Origin: Vulcanimicrobium sp035943995
Lineage (GTDB): Bacteria; Vulcanimicrobiota; Vulcanimicrobiia; Vulcanimicrobiales; Vulcanimicrobiaceae
Assembly (NCBI GenBank): GCA_035943995.1
Contig: DASZBS010000080.1
Coordinates: 25,967 to 89,966, forward strand
Direction of reading: 5' to 3'
DNA: 64,000 bases
The notes below the pieces were generated by a model, which searched no databases, was not told the DNA's origin, and saw only the letters and a list, made by a program, of their open reading frames with translations. Positions 21,345-30,125 of the stretch are shown here, one piece after another. Numbering within the stretch: the stretch's first letter is position 1; each line of letters opens with the position of its first letter. A program made the translations under genes and the position numbers.

Positions 21345-24218
21345 TCAGTCGTTAGGCCGCCGTACGAGGCGATTTAGCAAATTGAGCGCGATTGTTTCTT
21401 CGGGCTCGGTTAGGCCGAATCGATTGCAGTGCATGTGAAAGCAAGCCCGGAAAACCGCCTCGAACGGAGGCCGATCCGGCGTCCACCGATCGGCGATGCG
21501 ACTCAGGATGGGCGCTTTCCCGCGCAAGACGTTGCGCTCAGCATGGAGTTCCTCGCACGCGGCCGTGAGCCGTACCGAGCGCCGGCGACTCGGCTCCAGC
21601 GTTGTACAGCGGCGTAGCGTCGCGTTGGAGATGCCGGCGCAGATTTCCATGAAGCTGCGCGCCGCAAGGTCGGCCGTAAGAGGTCCTTGAGCAAGAGCGC
21701 GTAGCGCGAACTCACTGTCGGCATGAAAGAGGGACTCGATGTCGGGCATTACGTCTTCGCCGCCGTAACGCTCCCATTCCGGCACGTACGGACGGATCGC
21801 GAAGCTAGTGATCTGGCGCGAAGCCAGTAGCGAGTCGGCTAACGTCTCTAAGGCTTCGCGTGCGGCCTTTTCTTGGCCAGGCTTGGGCAAGATGCGAAGG
21901 CGAAGATGATCGTTCGGCGCCGCGTAGCGAACGAAGAACCATCCGGCGGCGGTACCGCTCGCCGAGAGTTGATCGACGAATGGCCGGATGGACTCGAGGA
22001 GCAGCCCGTCCTGAGCAGATCGTCGGCAATACAATTCGGCGTACGCGAGCGGCATACGAGGATGCGCCGAAAAGTCGCTGCGAGGAAACACCTTGGGCCA
22101 ACCCGTACGGGCTTTGATCGCCGAATGAACCTCGAACGACGCCAGATATTCATCGAAAGGCCGATGCAACTCGCCGAGTTCGGAATGGCCCGGAACCACC
22201 TCGCGAATCGTCACCCATTGCCCGTCAGGAACACGGCGCGCGAAATCAGCAAGCATCGCGTTCGCAAGCGCTGAGTCGAGGTCCAAGAAGAACGGTTCGT
22301 CGTTTTGCGACGTGACGTGAACGTAACGTGGCATCATCCATACGTCACGTCGATGCGCCCAGGCATCGCCGGCGAATCGTTTGATGTCGGCGGCGGTGAA
22401 ACGCCAGCTTGCGGGCTTGACGATGACATTGCCGACGCGTAGGCGCGGAACGAACGGCAACTCCGCCAACCCGGGCCAGTAAAATCCGTTGACCGCGCGG
22501 CTACCGTCGTGCGCCACGGCAAGCGCGACGCGCGCGATGTGCGGCGCCATCAGGATGCTGTTGAACATCGATGGTTCGATGATGACGACTCGGCGCTGGC
22601 GCGAGACGCACCACAGTGCCAAATTGCCGTCCAGCATGCGTACCGCCAGATCGCCGACCTCGATGCATGGGCGCTGGTTCGCGGATATGCCGGCACCGAT
22701 GACGATTTGGTATGGAGCCGTGGGCCGGCGTGGGAGAAATGTGGAAAGCCTTCGGTTCGGCGGAAGATAGACCAACTCGGCGACAATCGGACCGTCACCG
22801 TCTCCAACGGGTGTCATGCGCGGGATGACGTCATTCGAGCGCCCGATCGATTTTTCCGCTAACCCTGACGGGTACTCGACCGAGACGATACGGTAGTCGC
22901 CAGCCACGCCGTTCGAAGGACGAATCAACCGGAAGGCAACCTCAAACGAAGACGTATCGAGCGACGGCTGATCCCCCAAACCGAATCGGCGTCGAACGGC
23001 TTCCTCGCTGACGGCGTGTTCGATTCGGCGTTCCGCTAGCGCAGCCGCCGCGATCGAACTGATTTCCCGCGTCAATTCTTTCTCCTGGGCCGGCGACTCA
23101 TATTCCCATTCGGGGATTCCGAATGGACTGTCGGCTTCCGCGAACTCCAGAAGAGGGACCGCCCGTTCAGAACCCTCGAAATATGTGGAAAATGTGCGGC
23201 GTAGCTTCTCCTGGCGAACCGTGCGGGCGGTGTACCATGCAAGGCGTCCCAGGAGCGCGACGTCGTCGATTAAGCGGTCCGGAAGCGAGACGGTGCCTTC
23301 GAGGATCGCTTCTAGATCCACAACATGGCCGGTTGATTCCAGTGCGCCGCGCAGCGCGGCGTGGGGCATGCGTCCTGCGACGTGATCGTCGGCGATACGC
23401 GCGATCCGCTGGACGTTGCGGTCAAAGGAAGCTAGCTCATCACGGATGTTCCAGTCGCTCGGGACCGTATCGCGATATGACGCCGCGGTATCGTAAGGCG
23501 ACGGAACCGGGCCTGGAACGATGAGGCCGACGCCCTTAACATCGCTGACGAAGTTTCGCGCGGATGCCGGCCCGATCCCAAAGCGTTCCACGAGCTCGTC
23601 GACCAACACCGCAGCTACGATGCCGCCATCAGTCCGATCGCGCACGAACCTGACCGCCGCCGTGTTACGAATCGACCGCATCAAAGCGTTTGATTGGACG
23701 TCATGGTCCGGCTGCGAAATCGGGTTGGGTTCAAAGATCAAGAGACGATCACCGCGCTCGATTACTTGCGGGTTGGCGAACAGGATCGCACCATCGAACG
23801 GCTGTCTTTGGATGAAATCCGTAATAGCACCATAGAGCGGGGCCGGCCTCAATCGTCCCACAGTACGAAAGTGAGGACGAGTAGCTTGCATGTCGCATGG
23901 GTCTTGCGTAAACCGTGCCCGGCCGACGGCGGAGAAAAGGCCAAACGGCGTCGCTTTGGTACTAGCGCGCACGAGATACTCCGTTGCTTTGAGCAGGAGC
24001 TTCTCTGAGCGCGTGCCAGCACCGTCGGCTCGTTCGATGGCCGCAACAAGATCTGGTGAGGCAACGCTGAGGGCGGCTGTGAGATAGTTGTCTCTAGTTA
24101 CATTGCGCCAGACGAAGGTGGCGGCATCTGGGCCGAAGGCTTCCAGAAACGATCGCTGATCGCCGAGTGGCATCCGAACCAAAACGGTATCCGGCAACAG
24201 CCGTATGCGGATGCTCAC
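21345..24218 (-). CDS. Class I lantibiotic dehydratase (full-length LanB)
   Basis: 957 residues, the size of full-length LanB enzymes. The N-terminal glutamylation domain dehydrates Ser/Thr of the precursor using glutamyl-tRNA; the stretch EYLVRASTKATPFGLFSAVGR near residue 90 is characteristic of this domain. The elimination (SpaB_C/thiopeptide-type) domain starts near residue 755 with WFFVRYAAPNDHLRLRIL and contains PYVPEWERYGG. GTG at 24218 overlaps the lanC stop as GTGA, so it is preferred over the upstream start at 24257. It is convergent with the precursor gene, an unusual arrangement. Confidence 0.93.
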   Translation of the reverse strand: MSIRIRLLPDTVLVRMPLGDQRSFLEAFGPDAATFVWRNVTRDNYLTAALSVASPDLVAAIERADGAGTRSEKLLLKATEYLVRASTKATPFGLFSAVGRARFTQDPCDMQATRPHFRTVGRLRPAPLYGAITDFIQRQPFDGAILFANPQVIERGDRLLIFEPNPISQPDHDVQSNALMRSIRNTAAVRFVRDRTDGGIVAAVLVDELVERFGIGPASARNFVSDVKGVGLIVPGPVPSPYDTAASYRDTVPSDWNIRDELASFDRNVQRIARIADDHVAGRMPHAALRGALESTGHVVDLEAILEGTVSLPDRLIDDVALLGRLAWYTARTVRQEKLRRTFSTYFEGSERAVPLLEFAEADSPFGIPEWEYESPAQEKELTREISSIAAAALAERRIEHAVSEEAVRRRFGLGDQPSLDTSSFEVAFRLIRPSNGVAGDYRIVSVEYPSGLAEKSIGRSNDVIPRMTPVGDGDGPIVAELVYLPPNRRLSTFLPRRPTAPYQIVIGAGISANQRPCIEVGDLAVRMLDGNLALWCVSRQRRVVIIEPSMFNSILMAPHIARVALAVAHDGSRAVNGFYWPGLAELPFVPRLRVGNVIVKPASWRFTAADIKRFAGDAWAHRRDVWMMPRYVHVTSQNDEPFFLDLDSALANAMLADFARRVPDGQWVTIREVVPGHSELGELHRPFDEYLASFEVHSAIKARTGWPKVFPRSDFSAHPRMPLAYAELYCRRSAQDGLLLESIRPFVDQLSASGTAAGWFFVRYAAPNDHLRLRILPKPGQEKAAREALETLADSLLASRQITSFAIRPYVPEWERYGGEDVMPDIESLFHADSEFALRALAQGPLTADLAARSFMEICAGISNATLRRCTTLEPSRRRSVRLTAACEELHAERNVLRGKAPILSRIADRWTPDRPPFEAVFRACFHMHCNRFGLTEPEETIALNLLNRLVRRPND

Positions 24219-25444
24219 AGGGGTACGCCAAGTAGCTGCACCCATGCGGCGTCGCATTGCCCGCTCAGCGTCAAAAGGGCCAGCGCGATCCCGATTGCAC
24301 CGCTTAAAAAGTCGTAGCCGTCAACCGGCTTGTCACCTGCGCCGGCTTTCAGATACCCAAACCGAACCGCCGGGTCGTAGCTGTCCAGCAACGAGCGCCC
24401 AAGCCCGCCCGCTACTGCCGCCGCGCCCGGCGAGACGTGGCTCAACCCCGCGATCAAGAGCGCAATGCCCGCCCGACCGTGGCACAAGCCGCCGTCGATC
24501 ACCCGGGGTTTGCTAGGTCCGTGCAACGCCGACTCCAATGTCCTCTTTACGAGCTTGGTGTAGCGATCGGCGTCCGGGCCGATATGTCGGCATGTGGCCT
24601 CGACGACTGCAGCAATGCCGATCGGCCCGTGGCACCATGCAACCATGTTTCGTGAGAAGGGTGAGGCGGTGTCGGTGTGCAGCCACGTCGGTCCGTCGGC
24701 GCGTTCGATGACCGACGATTCGAGAAATGCGAGCGCGTTCATGATCGTCGACCGATACATCGTTCCAGAAAGAATCACCAGTGCTCCCAGAACGCCCGCG
24801 ACACCGTGCGCCGCACCAAAATAGACGCTGAGCGGCTGCGACATATCAGGCGGCTGCACGCGCATGCGCGATGCGGGATCGTCGAGGAGCCAGGCGAGAT
24901 ATTCGCACAGCTGACCGGCGACGCGTCGATCGTGAAGCCCAATCGGGATGGCGCGCCCCGCATACCCGAGCATAAGGTCGTAATCATTCACAGAGTGCGG
25001 TAGAGCGAACGGTTCGCGAGTTTGGGCAAGCATCGCGTCGCCGAGCCGTGCGGCCAAAACGCGCAATGCGTCGGCGAATCGACCGTCGAGATTAGTCATG
25101 AGCAGTGCGCCGGCCAGCCCCGCCCAACCACCGTAGAGGCTGCTATCTTGTTCGTACACTTCCATCGCGGCGCGTGCGTGTTTGAACAGCGCGCGCGTAT
25201 ATTTGCGGTCGCCGGTCAGGCCCTCGAGCGCGCCGAGCAAAAGAATCGCGCCGGAAAGACCGTCGGCCAAACCTGCCGGCGTCCAGATTCGGGAGCGGTG
25301 CGTCGCGTTCTTTTCGTCGAATGAATGCATCGCGTTGACGACGTCGTCGGGCTCCGCGACCCGCTGCGCTATCGTGGCGGCGATCTCGCGCACGGCATCC
25401 CGTTGCGATGGTTCGAGTGATAATGAACGTTCTATCGCGCCCAC
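24215..25444 (-). CDS. Lanthionine synthetase C-like cyclase (LanC)
   Basis: 409 residues with the double alpha-barrel repeats of LanC (GGWAGLAGALL, AHGVAGVLGAL, GLCHGRAGIALL, DFLSGAIGIAL). The zinc ligands are present: Cys271 in WCHG, Cys321 and His322 in LCHG. It catalyses Michael addition of Cys thiols to dehydroalanine and dehydrobutyrine, closing lanthionine rings. It starts with GTG, and its stop overlaps lanB, so lanC-lanB is a two-gene operon, the reverse of the usual lanB-lanC order. No lanT, lanP or immunity gene is recognisable within the window. Confidence 0.93.
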   Translation of the reverse strand: MGAIERSLSLEPSQRDAVREIAATIAQRVAEPDDVVNAMHSFDEKNATHRSRIWTPAGLADGLSGAILLLGALEGLTGDRKYTRALFKHARAAMEVYEQDSSLYGGWAGLAGALLMTNLDGRFADALRVLAARLGDAMLAQTREPFALPHSVNDYDLMLGYAGRAIPIGLHDRRVAGQLCEYLAWLLDDPASRMRVQPPDMSQPLSVYFGAAHGVAGVLGALVILSGTMYRSTIMNALAFLESSVIERADGPTWLHTDTASPFSRNMVAWCHGPIGIAAVVEATCRHIGPDADRYTKLVKRTLESALHGPSKPRVIDGGLCHGRAGIALLIAGLSHVSPGAAAVAGGLGRSLLDSYDPAVRFGYLKAGAGDKPVDGYDFLSGAIGIALALLTLSGQCDAAWVQLLGVPL

Positions 25445-25526
25445 CAGTACTAAGTATCACTACTTCTCTCCACGACACCTGCCGGCTCGGCGCTTCAGCG
25501 GGCGTCGCTAACGGCCGCTGGTTTCA

Positions 25527-25745
25527 CGACGCCAACCAGCGTCGCGTCCTTTGTAACCAGCCCGGCTGGAGCTGGCCGCCCTCGCGGCCGAAAGCCCCCG
25601 GTCGCGTTGCCTGAGCCGATCCCCCGGCACCGTCGGCGAGCGCGAGCTTCTCATTCACGCCGCCTCGTATAACATGACTCCGTCGGCGCGCAATGGCCGT
25701 CGTGTACGTGCTTGCTGTCGTGCTTGTCGAAGACGTTCTCTAACG
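25527..25745 (-). pseudogene. Degenerate fragments of the PLD-like and RseB-like genes
   Basis: The region 25445-25785 has no intact gene. 25527-25700 aligns along its length with the 3' end of the intact PLD-like gene (26236-26405), for example GGTCGCGTTGCC-GAGCCGATC and GGCGAGCGCGAGCTTCTC, with many substitutions and small indels. The following bases to about 25745 resemble an internal stretch of the RseB-like gene near 27185-27225 (CTGTCGTGCTTGTCGAA). The fragment order is the same as in the intact locus, so this is the eroded copy of a duplicated PLD-RseB segment, bordering lanC. Confidence 0.6.
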
Positions 25746-25785
25746 CGCTCTCAGGACGTTCCGCCTAGCGCGTACGTACGGAAGG

Positions 25786-26194
25786 ATGTTCATCCCTCGT
25801 TTCGCCGCCGCGGTTCTCGGCGCGGCCCTCACTGTTCGCGCCGCCGCCCGGTTCGCGCACCATCGCGACCGCCGTCCCTGGGTCGCCGGCCACCGGCGCG
25901 CACGCCGGGCGCCATCGCCACGACGACCGCTTTCGCGCGGCGCTTCGCGGGCTGAACATCAGCCCGGCCCAGCAGCAGCAGATCGATCAGACGTTCCCGC
26001 GCGCGAAAGCCGCCAACCGCAACGCCGATCCCGCGACGCGCAAGGCGAACATGCAAAAGCTCCACGCCGATGTCGAAGCGATCCTGACGCCCGCTCTGCG
26101 CACGCAGCTGCAAGCGGAGCTGCACAAGTCGCACGGTCCGCGCCGTGGCGGCGCGTTCGCAACGCCGATGCCGGCGCCGACGCCGGTCGACTAG
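25786..26194 (+). pseudogene. Spy/CpxP-like periplasmic protein, apparently frameshifted
   Basis: ATG at 25786 opens a signal peptide (MFIPRFAAAVLGAALTV) in frame 1. The convincing remainder is in frame 2: a spacer rich in Ala/Gly/Pro and His, then LRGLNISPAQQQQIDQTFPRA and LTPALRTQLQAELHKSHG, ending PMPAPTPVD. This is the pattern of Spy/CpxP-type proteins with LTxxQ-like helices that bind misfolded envelope proteins. One frameshift near 25825-25850 is needed to join the halves, so it is either a pseudogene or a sequencing/assembly error. It lies next to an envelope-stress-type sigma operon, where such genes are common. Confidence 0.55.
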
Positions 26195-26197
26195 CGA

Positions 26198-27031
26198 TCA
26201 CGCCGCGTCGCGTTCGAGCGCCGATCGCACGGCACCGACCAGGCCGGCATTCTTCGTGACCAGCCCCCACTCGAGCTGACCCGCGCCGCGGCCGAATGCG
26301 GCGGTCGCGTTGCCCGAGCCGATCCAGGCGGTGTCGCCGACGAGCGCGAGCTTCTCGTTCGCGCCGCCCTCGCGGATCACGACGCCGTCGCGTGCGAGTC
26401 GCGCGATCGTCGCGAGCTCGCTCGGCGAGCGATCCCGCGCGCGCCCGAGCACGAGCGTCGTCGGCACGCCGCCGCGCGCGTGGCGTCGCAGCGCCGCCGT
26501 GAGCGGCGAGCTGCCGACGCGTTCCGTCTCGACGATCACCGGCGCGTGCGGCGCGCTCTCGATCAGCGCGAGCTCGCGGCGTAGCACTTCGTCCTTGCGG
26601 GTTGCGAGCGTCGCGTCGCCGCCGCCGTGCCCGGCGAGCGCGTCGCGCACCAGCGCGACGTCGCGCGGGTCGTCGTCGGCGACGACGATCTCCGGCCCGC
26701 GCTGCGTCCAGTTGCGATCGTCGAGGTAGGCAACGCCGTCGCACACCGCGGCCTTGAGGTGAAACGGTACCTGGTCGCGGGCGAACAGCGAGACCTCGGC
26801 GCCCGCATCGCGCAGGACGCGCGCGGACGCGGCGTTGTCGGGCGCGCGCTTGCCGGAGCCGCGATACGGATCGGCCTGCAGGCTCACCGCGACGTGCGCG
26901 CCGTGGCGCGCGGCGCCGGCGAGCGCGTCGCGCATCGGGCCGCGGGTGAGAAAGTACGAACCGAATGCGACGTCGTGTGCGGACGCGATGCGCCCCAGGA
27001 CGTCGGGGACGGACGAGAGTGAAAGTGTCAC
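26198..27031 (-). CDS. Phospholipase-D-like protein with one altered HKD motif
   Basis: About 277 residues with two PLD-like halves. The first motif is FHLKAAVCDGVAYLDDRNW (H-x-K-x4-D). The second is ANEKLALVGDTAWIGSGNAT, where Asn replaces the catalytic His (N-x-K). PLD enzymes need both His residues, so activity is doubtful or altered. There is no signal peptide. The GTG start at 27031 is chosen; a TTG nine bases upstream is possible. It is the last gene of the sigma/anti-sigma/RseB-like run, 43 bases after the RseB stop. Confidence 0.75.
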   Translation of the reverse strand: MTLSLSSVPDVLGRIASAHDVAFGSYFLTRGPMRDALAGAARHGAHVAVSLQADPYRGSGKRAPDNAASARVLRDAGAEVSLFARDQVPFHLKAAVCDGVAYLDDRNWTQRGPEIVVADDDPRDVALVRDALAGHGGGDATLATRKDEVLRRELALIESAPHAPVIVETERVGSSPLTAALRRHARGGVPTTLVLGRARDRSPSELATIARLARDGVVIREGGANEKLALVGDTAWIGSGNATAAFGRGAGQLEWGLVTKNAGLVGAVRSALERDAA

Positions 27032-27073
27032 GCCCGTCAATCACGCGCGCGATCTCGACCGGCTAGTGCGCCG

Positions 27074-28201
27074 CTACGGGACGACCGACGTCGCGATCTG
27101 CACGAGCTCTTTGAGGTCGAGGTCGCCGACGAGCGCGAACGCGAGGCCCTCCTCGCGCCAGGCGAGCAGCGTCGTCGGACCGTCGCGGACGTACTGGCCG
27201 TCGTGCTTGTCGAACGCGACCGTTTTCGGCGCGAGCCCGGCGAAGTCGATCGCGCGATCGGTCGCGTTCTCGAACAGCGACAACGTGCGGATACCGTCGG
27301 AGTAGATGAGGTGCAGGTTGCGCACGTCTTTGATCTGCGAGACGTCGGAGCCGGACAGCACGAAACCGTCGGGCAGATACTTCGGCGTGATCGGTTTGAA
27401 GCCGGGATCGGGGATCGCGTTGGGCAGCGTGCGCGGTTCCTGATACGACCGCCCGCGCACGGTGACGAATCCCGCCGGCGCGGTGGAGCTGAAGATCGAC
27501 TGCGGGATGTCGTCGGTATAGCGGATGTCTTCGTAGCGCGTGCTCCACGCGAGCGAACCGTCGCTGTGGTACGCTTCTTTCGCGAGGACGACGTGCGTCT
27601 GCACGTCGATCCACAGCCGCATCGCGCGCTCGCCGGTGAAGCGGCTGACGAGGTCGACGACGTCGACTTTGCGGTTGGCGGTGCTGCCCGACGCGGTGCG
27701 CACGGCACGGTAGTTGCCGTCGACGAGCGCGATGTCGTCGACGACGGCGACCGGGTCGACGGCAGCTTTGTTCTCGCTGACGACGACGCGCTTGCGCTGC
27801 GGATCGACGTCGTACGACATCGCACCGCGGCTGATCACGAACTGCCCGTACAGCACCCGCGGCGTGAGATAGGTCCGGCGCGTCTCTTCGGGCGCGCGGT
27901 GCTCGATCTGCGAGCCGACCGCGAACGACCGCGTTTGGCCGCCGCGAATCGACCACATCTTGCCGACGAACGAGACGTGCTTGGGCGCGGCGACGGCCGC
28001 TACGAGGAGCGGCCGTGCATCGGTTCCACCCACCGGCATGCGAACCGGCGCGGGGGCCGCCTTCGCGGCGGGCGACGCCGTGACGCGTGCCGCGGCGTGC
28101 GGCGGGACGGCCGCGCGGACCGCGGAGGCGCTGAGCGCGAGAGGCGCGTAAAGCGCCGCAAGAAGCGCGAGCGCCGCGGCCGCGAGGCTAGCGGACCGCA
28201 C
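27074..28201 (-). CDS. RseB/MucB-like sigma-factor regulatory protein
   Basis: 375 residues: signal peptide, an Ala/Pro linker, then an LolA-like N-terminal domain from about residue 70 (VSFVGKMWSIRGGQTRSFAVGSQIEHRAPEETRR-type; key block RRTYLTPR) and the C-terminal domain with YLPDGFVLSGSDV and LSLFENATDR. RseB/MucB proteins bind the periplasmic part of the anti-sigma factor and sense lipid or outer-membrane stress. The GTG start at 28201 overlaps the end of the anti-sigma gene by 14 bases. The third gene of the operon. Confidence 0.8.
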   Translation of the reverse strand: MRSASLAAAALALLAALYAPLALSASAVRAAVPPHAAARVTASPAAKAAPAPVRMPVGGTDARPLLVAAVAAPKHVSFVGKMWSIRGGQTRSFAVGSQIEHRAPEETRRTYLTPRVLYGQFVISRGAMSYDVDPQRKRVVVSENKAAVDPVAVVDDIALVDGNYRAVRTASGSTANRKVDVVDLVSRFTGERAMRLWIDVQTHVVLAKEAYHSDGSLAWSTRYEDIRYTDDIPQSIFSSTAPAGFVTVRGRSYQEPRTLPNAIPDPGFKPITPKYLPDGFVLSGSDVSQIKDVRNLHLIYSDGIRTLSLFENATDRAIDFAGLAPKTVAFDKHDGQYVRDGPTTLLAWREEGLAFALVGDLDLKELVQIATSVVP

Positions 28202-28733
28202 CGCTGGCGTCGTCGATGGTCGCGGCGTCGGCGGTATCGATGTACGAAGCGGCGGACGAGGCGGCGCTGCCGCGGTCCTGCGTCTCGCTGGTGTAGACAG
28301 CCGGTGAGGCGCCCGGCCCGAACGGGTTCTGCTGCGCCTGGGCAGCGTGCTCGTCGAGGAAATAGCTCGCGTTCACCCCGGCGACGACGGGCCGGGTGTG
28401 ATTGATGGACGGCACGACGTAGAATGCCAGCGCGACGGCGGCGGCGACGGGCAGCGCGATGCGCGGGCCCCAGCCCGAGAGCAGGCGCCGGGTCCACGAC
28501 GGGCTCTCGTGCCGCACGGCGTCCCAGACGCGTGCCTTCACGAGCGACGGCAGCTCCAGCTCTTCGGCGCGCGCCGCGCTGCGGAGCACTTCGCCCAGCG
28601 ATGCTTCCTCGTCGTAGACGGCGTTGCAATCGCTGCACGCTTCGAGGTGCGCGAAGACGCCGGCGTCCGCTTGGGGGGTCAGCGCGCCGTGCAGATAATC
28701 GATGAGGGTCTCGCGGTCGTAATGCGTCGTCAT
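28188..28733 (-). CDS. Zinc-finger anti-sigma factor, membrane-anchored
   Basis: 181 residues. The N-terminal ZAS domain has the H-x3-C-x2-C motif (FAHLEACSDCNAVYDEEAS) that binds and inhibits the cognate ECF sigma factor. A membrane helix lies near residue 95-113 (RIALPVAAAVALAFYVV), followed by an extracytoplasmic tail that could contact the RseB-like protein. Start ATG at 28733 with AGGA before it, overlapping the sigma-factor stop (ATGA); the longer open frame upstream is not used. Confidence 0.88.
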   Translation of the reverse strand: MTTHYDRETLIDYLHGALTPQADAGVFAHLEACSDCNAVYDEEASLGEVLRSAARAEELELPSLVKARVWDAVRHESPSWTRRLLSGWGPRIALPVAAAVALAFYVVPSINHTRPVVAGVNASYFLDEHAAQAQQNPFGPGASPAVYTSETQDRGSAASSAASYIDTADAATIDDASGAVR

Positions 28734-29299
28734 TTTTGTTCCTGTTGCGCCCGGGTCACCAGCCGGCGAAGAAGAGCTCTTGCTCGGTGGAGCCGCGACC
28801 GGACCGTTCCGATCGAACATCCCATGATGTCGGCAATTTCTTGGTAGCTGTACTCCTCGATATCGGCGAGAACCACGACTTGGCGCTGCTCCGGGGACAG
28901 CTGAGCGAGCGCCTTCGACAGCGGCTCTCCGAGCTGCCCCGCCACGTAGTCCTCGATGGGATCGACGGCCAGCGGCCGTTGCCCACCGTACTCCTGCGGG
29001 GCGTTGTCTTCGGGGATCTCTTCTTGGAAACGTCCTTTGCGGCGCCGAAGTTCATCCCGATACAAGTTCGTGACGATTCGGTAGATCCACGATAGGAAGG
29101 ACGTCCCGGGCTGGAAGGACCGCCACGCGCGGTAGACCCGGATGAAGGCATCTTGGGTCAGGTCGCGAGCGTCCGCCTCGTTGCCGGTCAGGCGGTAGGC
29201 GAAGTTGTACGTCGCCTTGCCGTACTGGGCCATCGCCTGCTCGAGGAACGCCGACGCTTGTGGCGAGGGCGGCTCGATCGGCTTGCGCGGGACCCCCAT
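28730..29299 (-). CDS. ECF-type RNA polymerase sigma factor
   Basis: 189 residues. Region 2 contains YNFAYRLTGNEADARDLTQDAFIRVYRAW and FLSWIYRIVTNLYRDELRRRKGR; region 4 contains LSPEQRQVVVLADIEEYSYQEIADIMGCSIGTVRSRLHRAR with the helix-turn-helix. Overlap with the anti-sigma gene shows a standard sigma/anti-sigma pair controlling an envelope-stress regulon, supported by the RseB-like gene downstream. The target promoter could not be read with confidence in the window. Confidence 0.94.
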   Translation of the reverse strand: MGVPRKPIEPPSPQASAFLEQAMAQYGKATYNFAYRLTGNEADARDLTQDAFIRVYRAWRSFQPGTSFLSWIYRIVTNLYRDELRRRKGRFQEEIPEDNAPQEYGGQRPLAVDPIEDYVAGQLGEPLSKALAQLSPEQRQVVVLADIEEYSYQEIADIMGCSIGTVRSRLHRARALLRRLVTRAQQEQK

Positions 29300-29354
29300 C
29301 GGGATCAGAGCCTTCGCTTCACCGTCGGATTCGGCCTCGCGGCGAGGCCCGCGC

Positions 29355-30125
29355 TCACTTACAGCCGTTCGCCGCCGGGATGATCACTTTCGACGCCGCG
29401 TCCTCGTGCTTGGTCGTGAACGCGGCGATGTCGCCGAGGTCGCGGTCGAGCAGGTGCGCGTCGTTGAGCGTGCTGACGGTTTTGTGCGCCGGGTCGAACG
29501 TGGTCTGCGTGTCGCGCAGAAATCCCGAGACGGGGTATGGCGTCTGCAGCACGCCGCCGGGCGCGACGTTGGGGCCGTTGGAGCGCTGCATGTTCTGCTC
29601 GCTCTCGCTCAGCGTGCCGAAGCGGCGCATGCGCTCCGTCTCGACGAAGCCGCTCATCGCGTTGAGCTGCACCTTCTGCGCGACGAGCACGGCCGTGAGC
29701 GTCGAGCGCAGATCGCGCAGCGTTTTCGCGTCCTCGGGCTTCGCGGTCGCGGGGATGTCGAGCGCCGGCGACTTGATCGCCTCGGTGAGCGTGTCGACGT
29801 TCTTCACCATCAAATCGACTTCGTGATCCATCTGCATCAAGTGCAGGTCGCGCGCCTCGTTCGAGTCCTTCACGACGTAGTCGAAGATGCGCTTGCGCAA
29901 GCCGCCGTACGTGCGGTCGTTCTTGAGCGCCGCGGCCACGGCGGGCGCGATCGCGCGCCGGATCGCCGTGCAGACCGGCTTGGAGCGCACCGTCCCGATC
30001 ACCGGCAGGGTGGACGCCTGCGGGATCGGGTCGAGGTTGAACGGGTTGGTCGGCGTCGGCTTGGGGGCCGGGACCGGCGTCGCGACGCCTAGCAGAAGCG
30101 CGCCGAGAGCGACGTATGCGAGCAC
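29355..30125 (-). CDS. Secreted protein of unknown function
   Basis: 256 residues. A short hydrophobic start (MLAYVALGALLLGVATPVPA) serves as signal peptide, then a Pro/Thr-rich linker and a mostly helical body with two Cys (TVRSKPVCTAIRR and the final AANGCK), which could form a disulfide. No family recognised. It lies upstream of and in the same direction as the sigma-factor gene, 55 bases apart, so it may be the first gene of that operon. Confidence 0.65.
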   Translation of the reverse strand: MLAYVALGALLLGVATPVPAPKPTPTNPFNLDPIPQASTLPVIGTVRSKPVCTAIRRAIAPAVAAALKNDRTYGGLRKRIFDYVVKDSNEARDLHLMQMDHEVDLMVKNVDTLTEAIKSPALDIPATAKPEDAKTLRDLRSTLTAVLVAQKVQLNAMSGFVETERMRRFGTLSESEQNMQRSNGPNVAPGGVLQTPYPVSGFLRDTQTTFDPAHKTVSTLNDAHLLDRDLGDIAAFTTKHEDAASKVIIPAANGCK

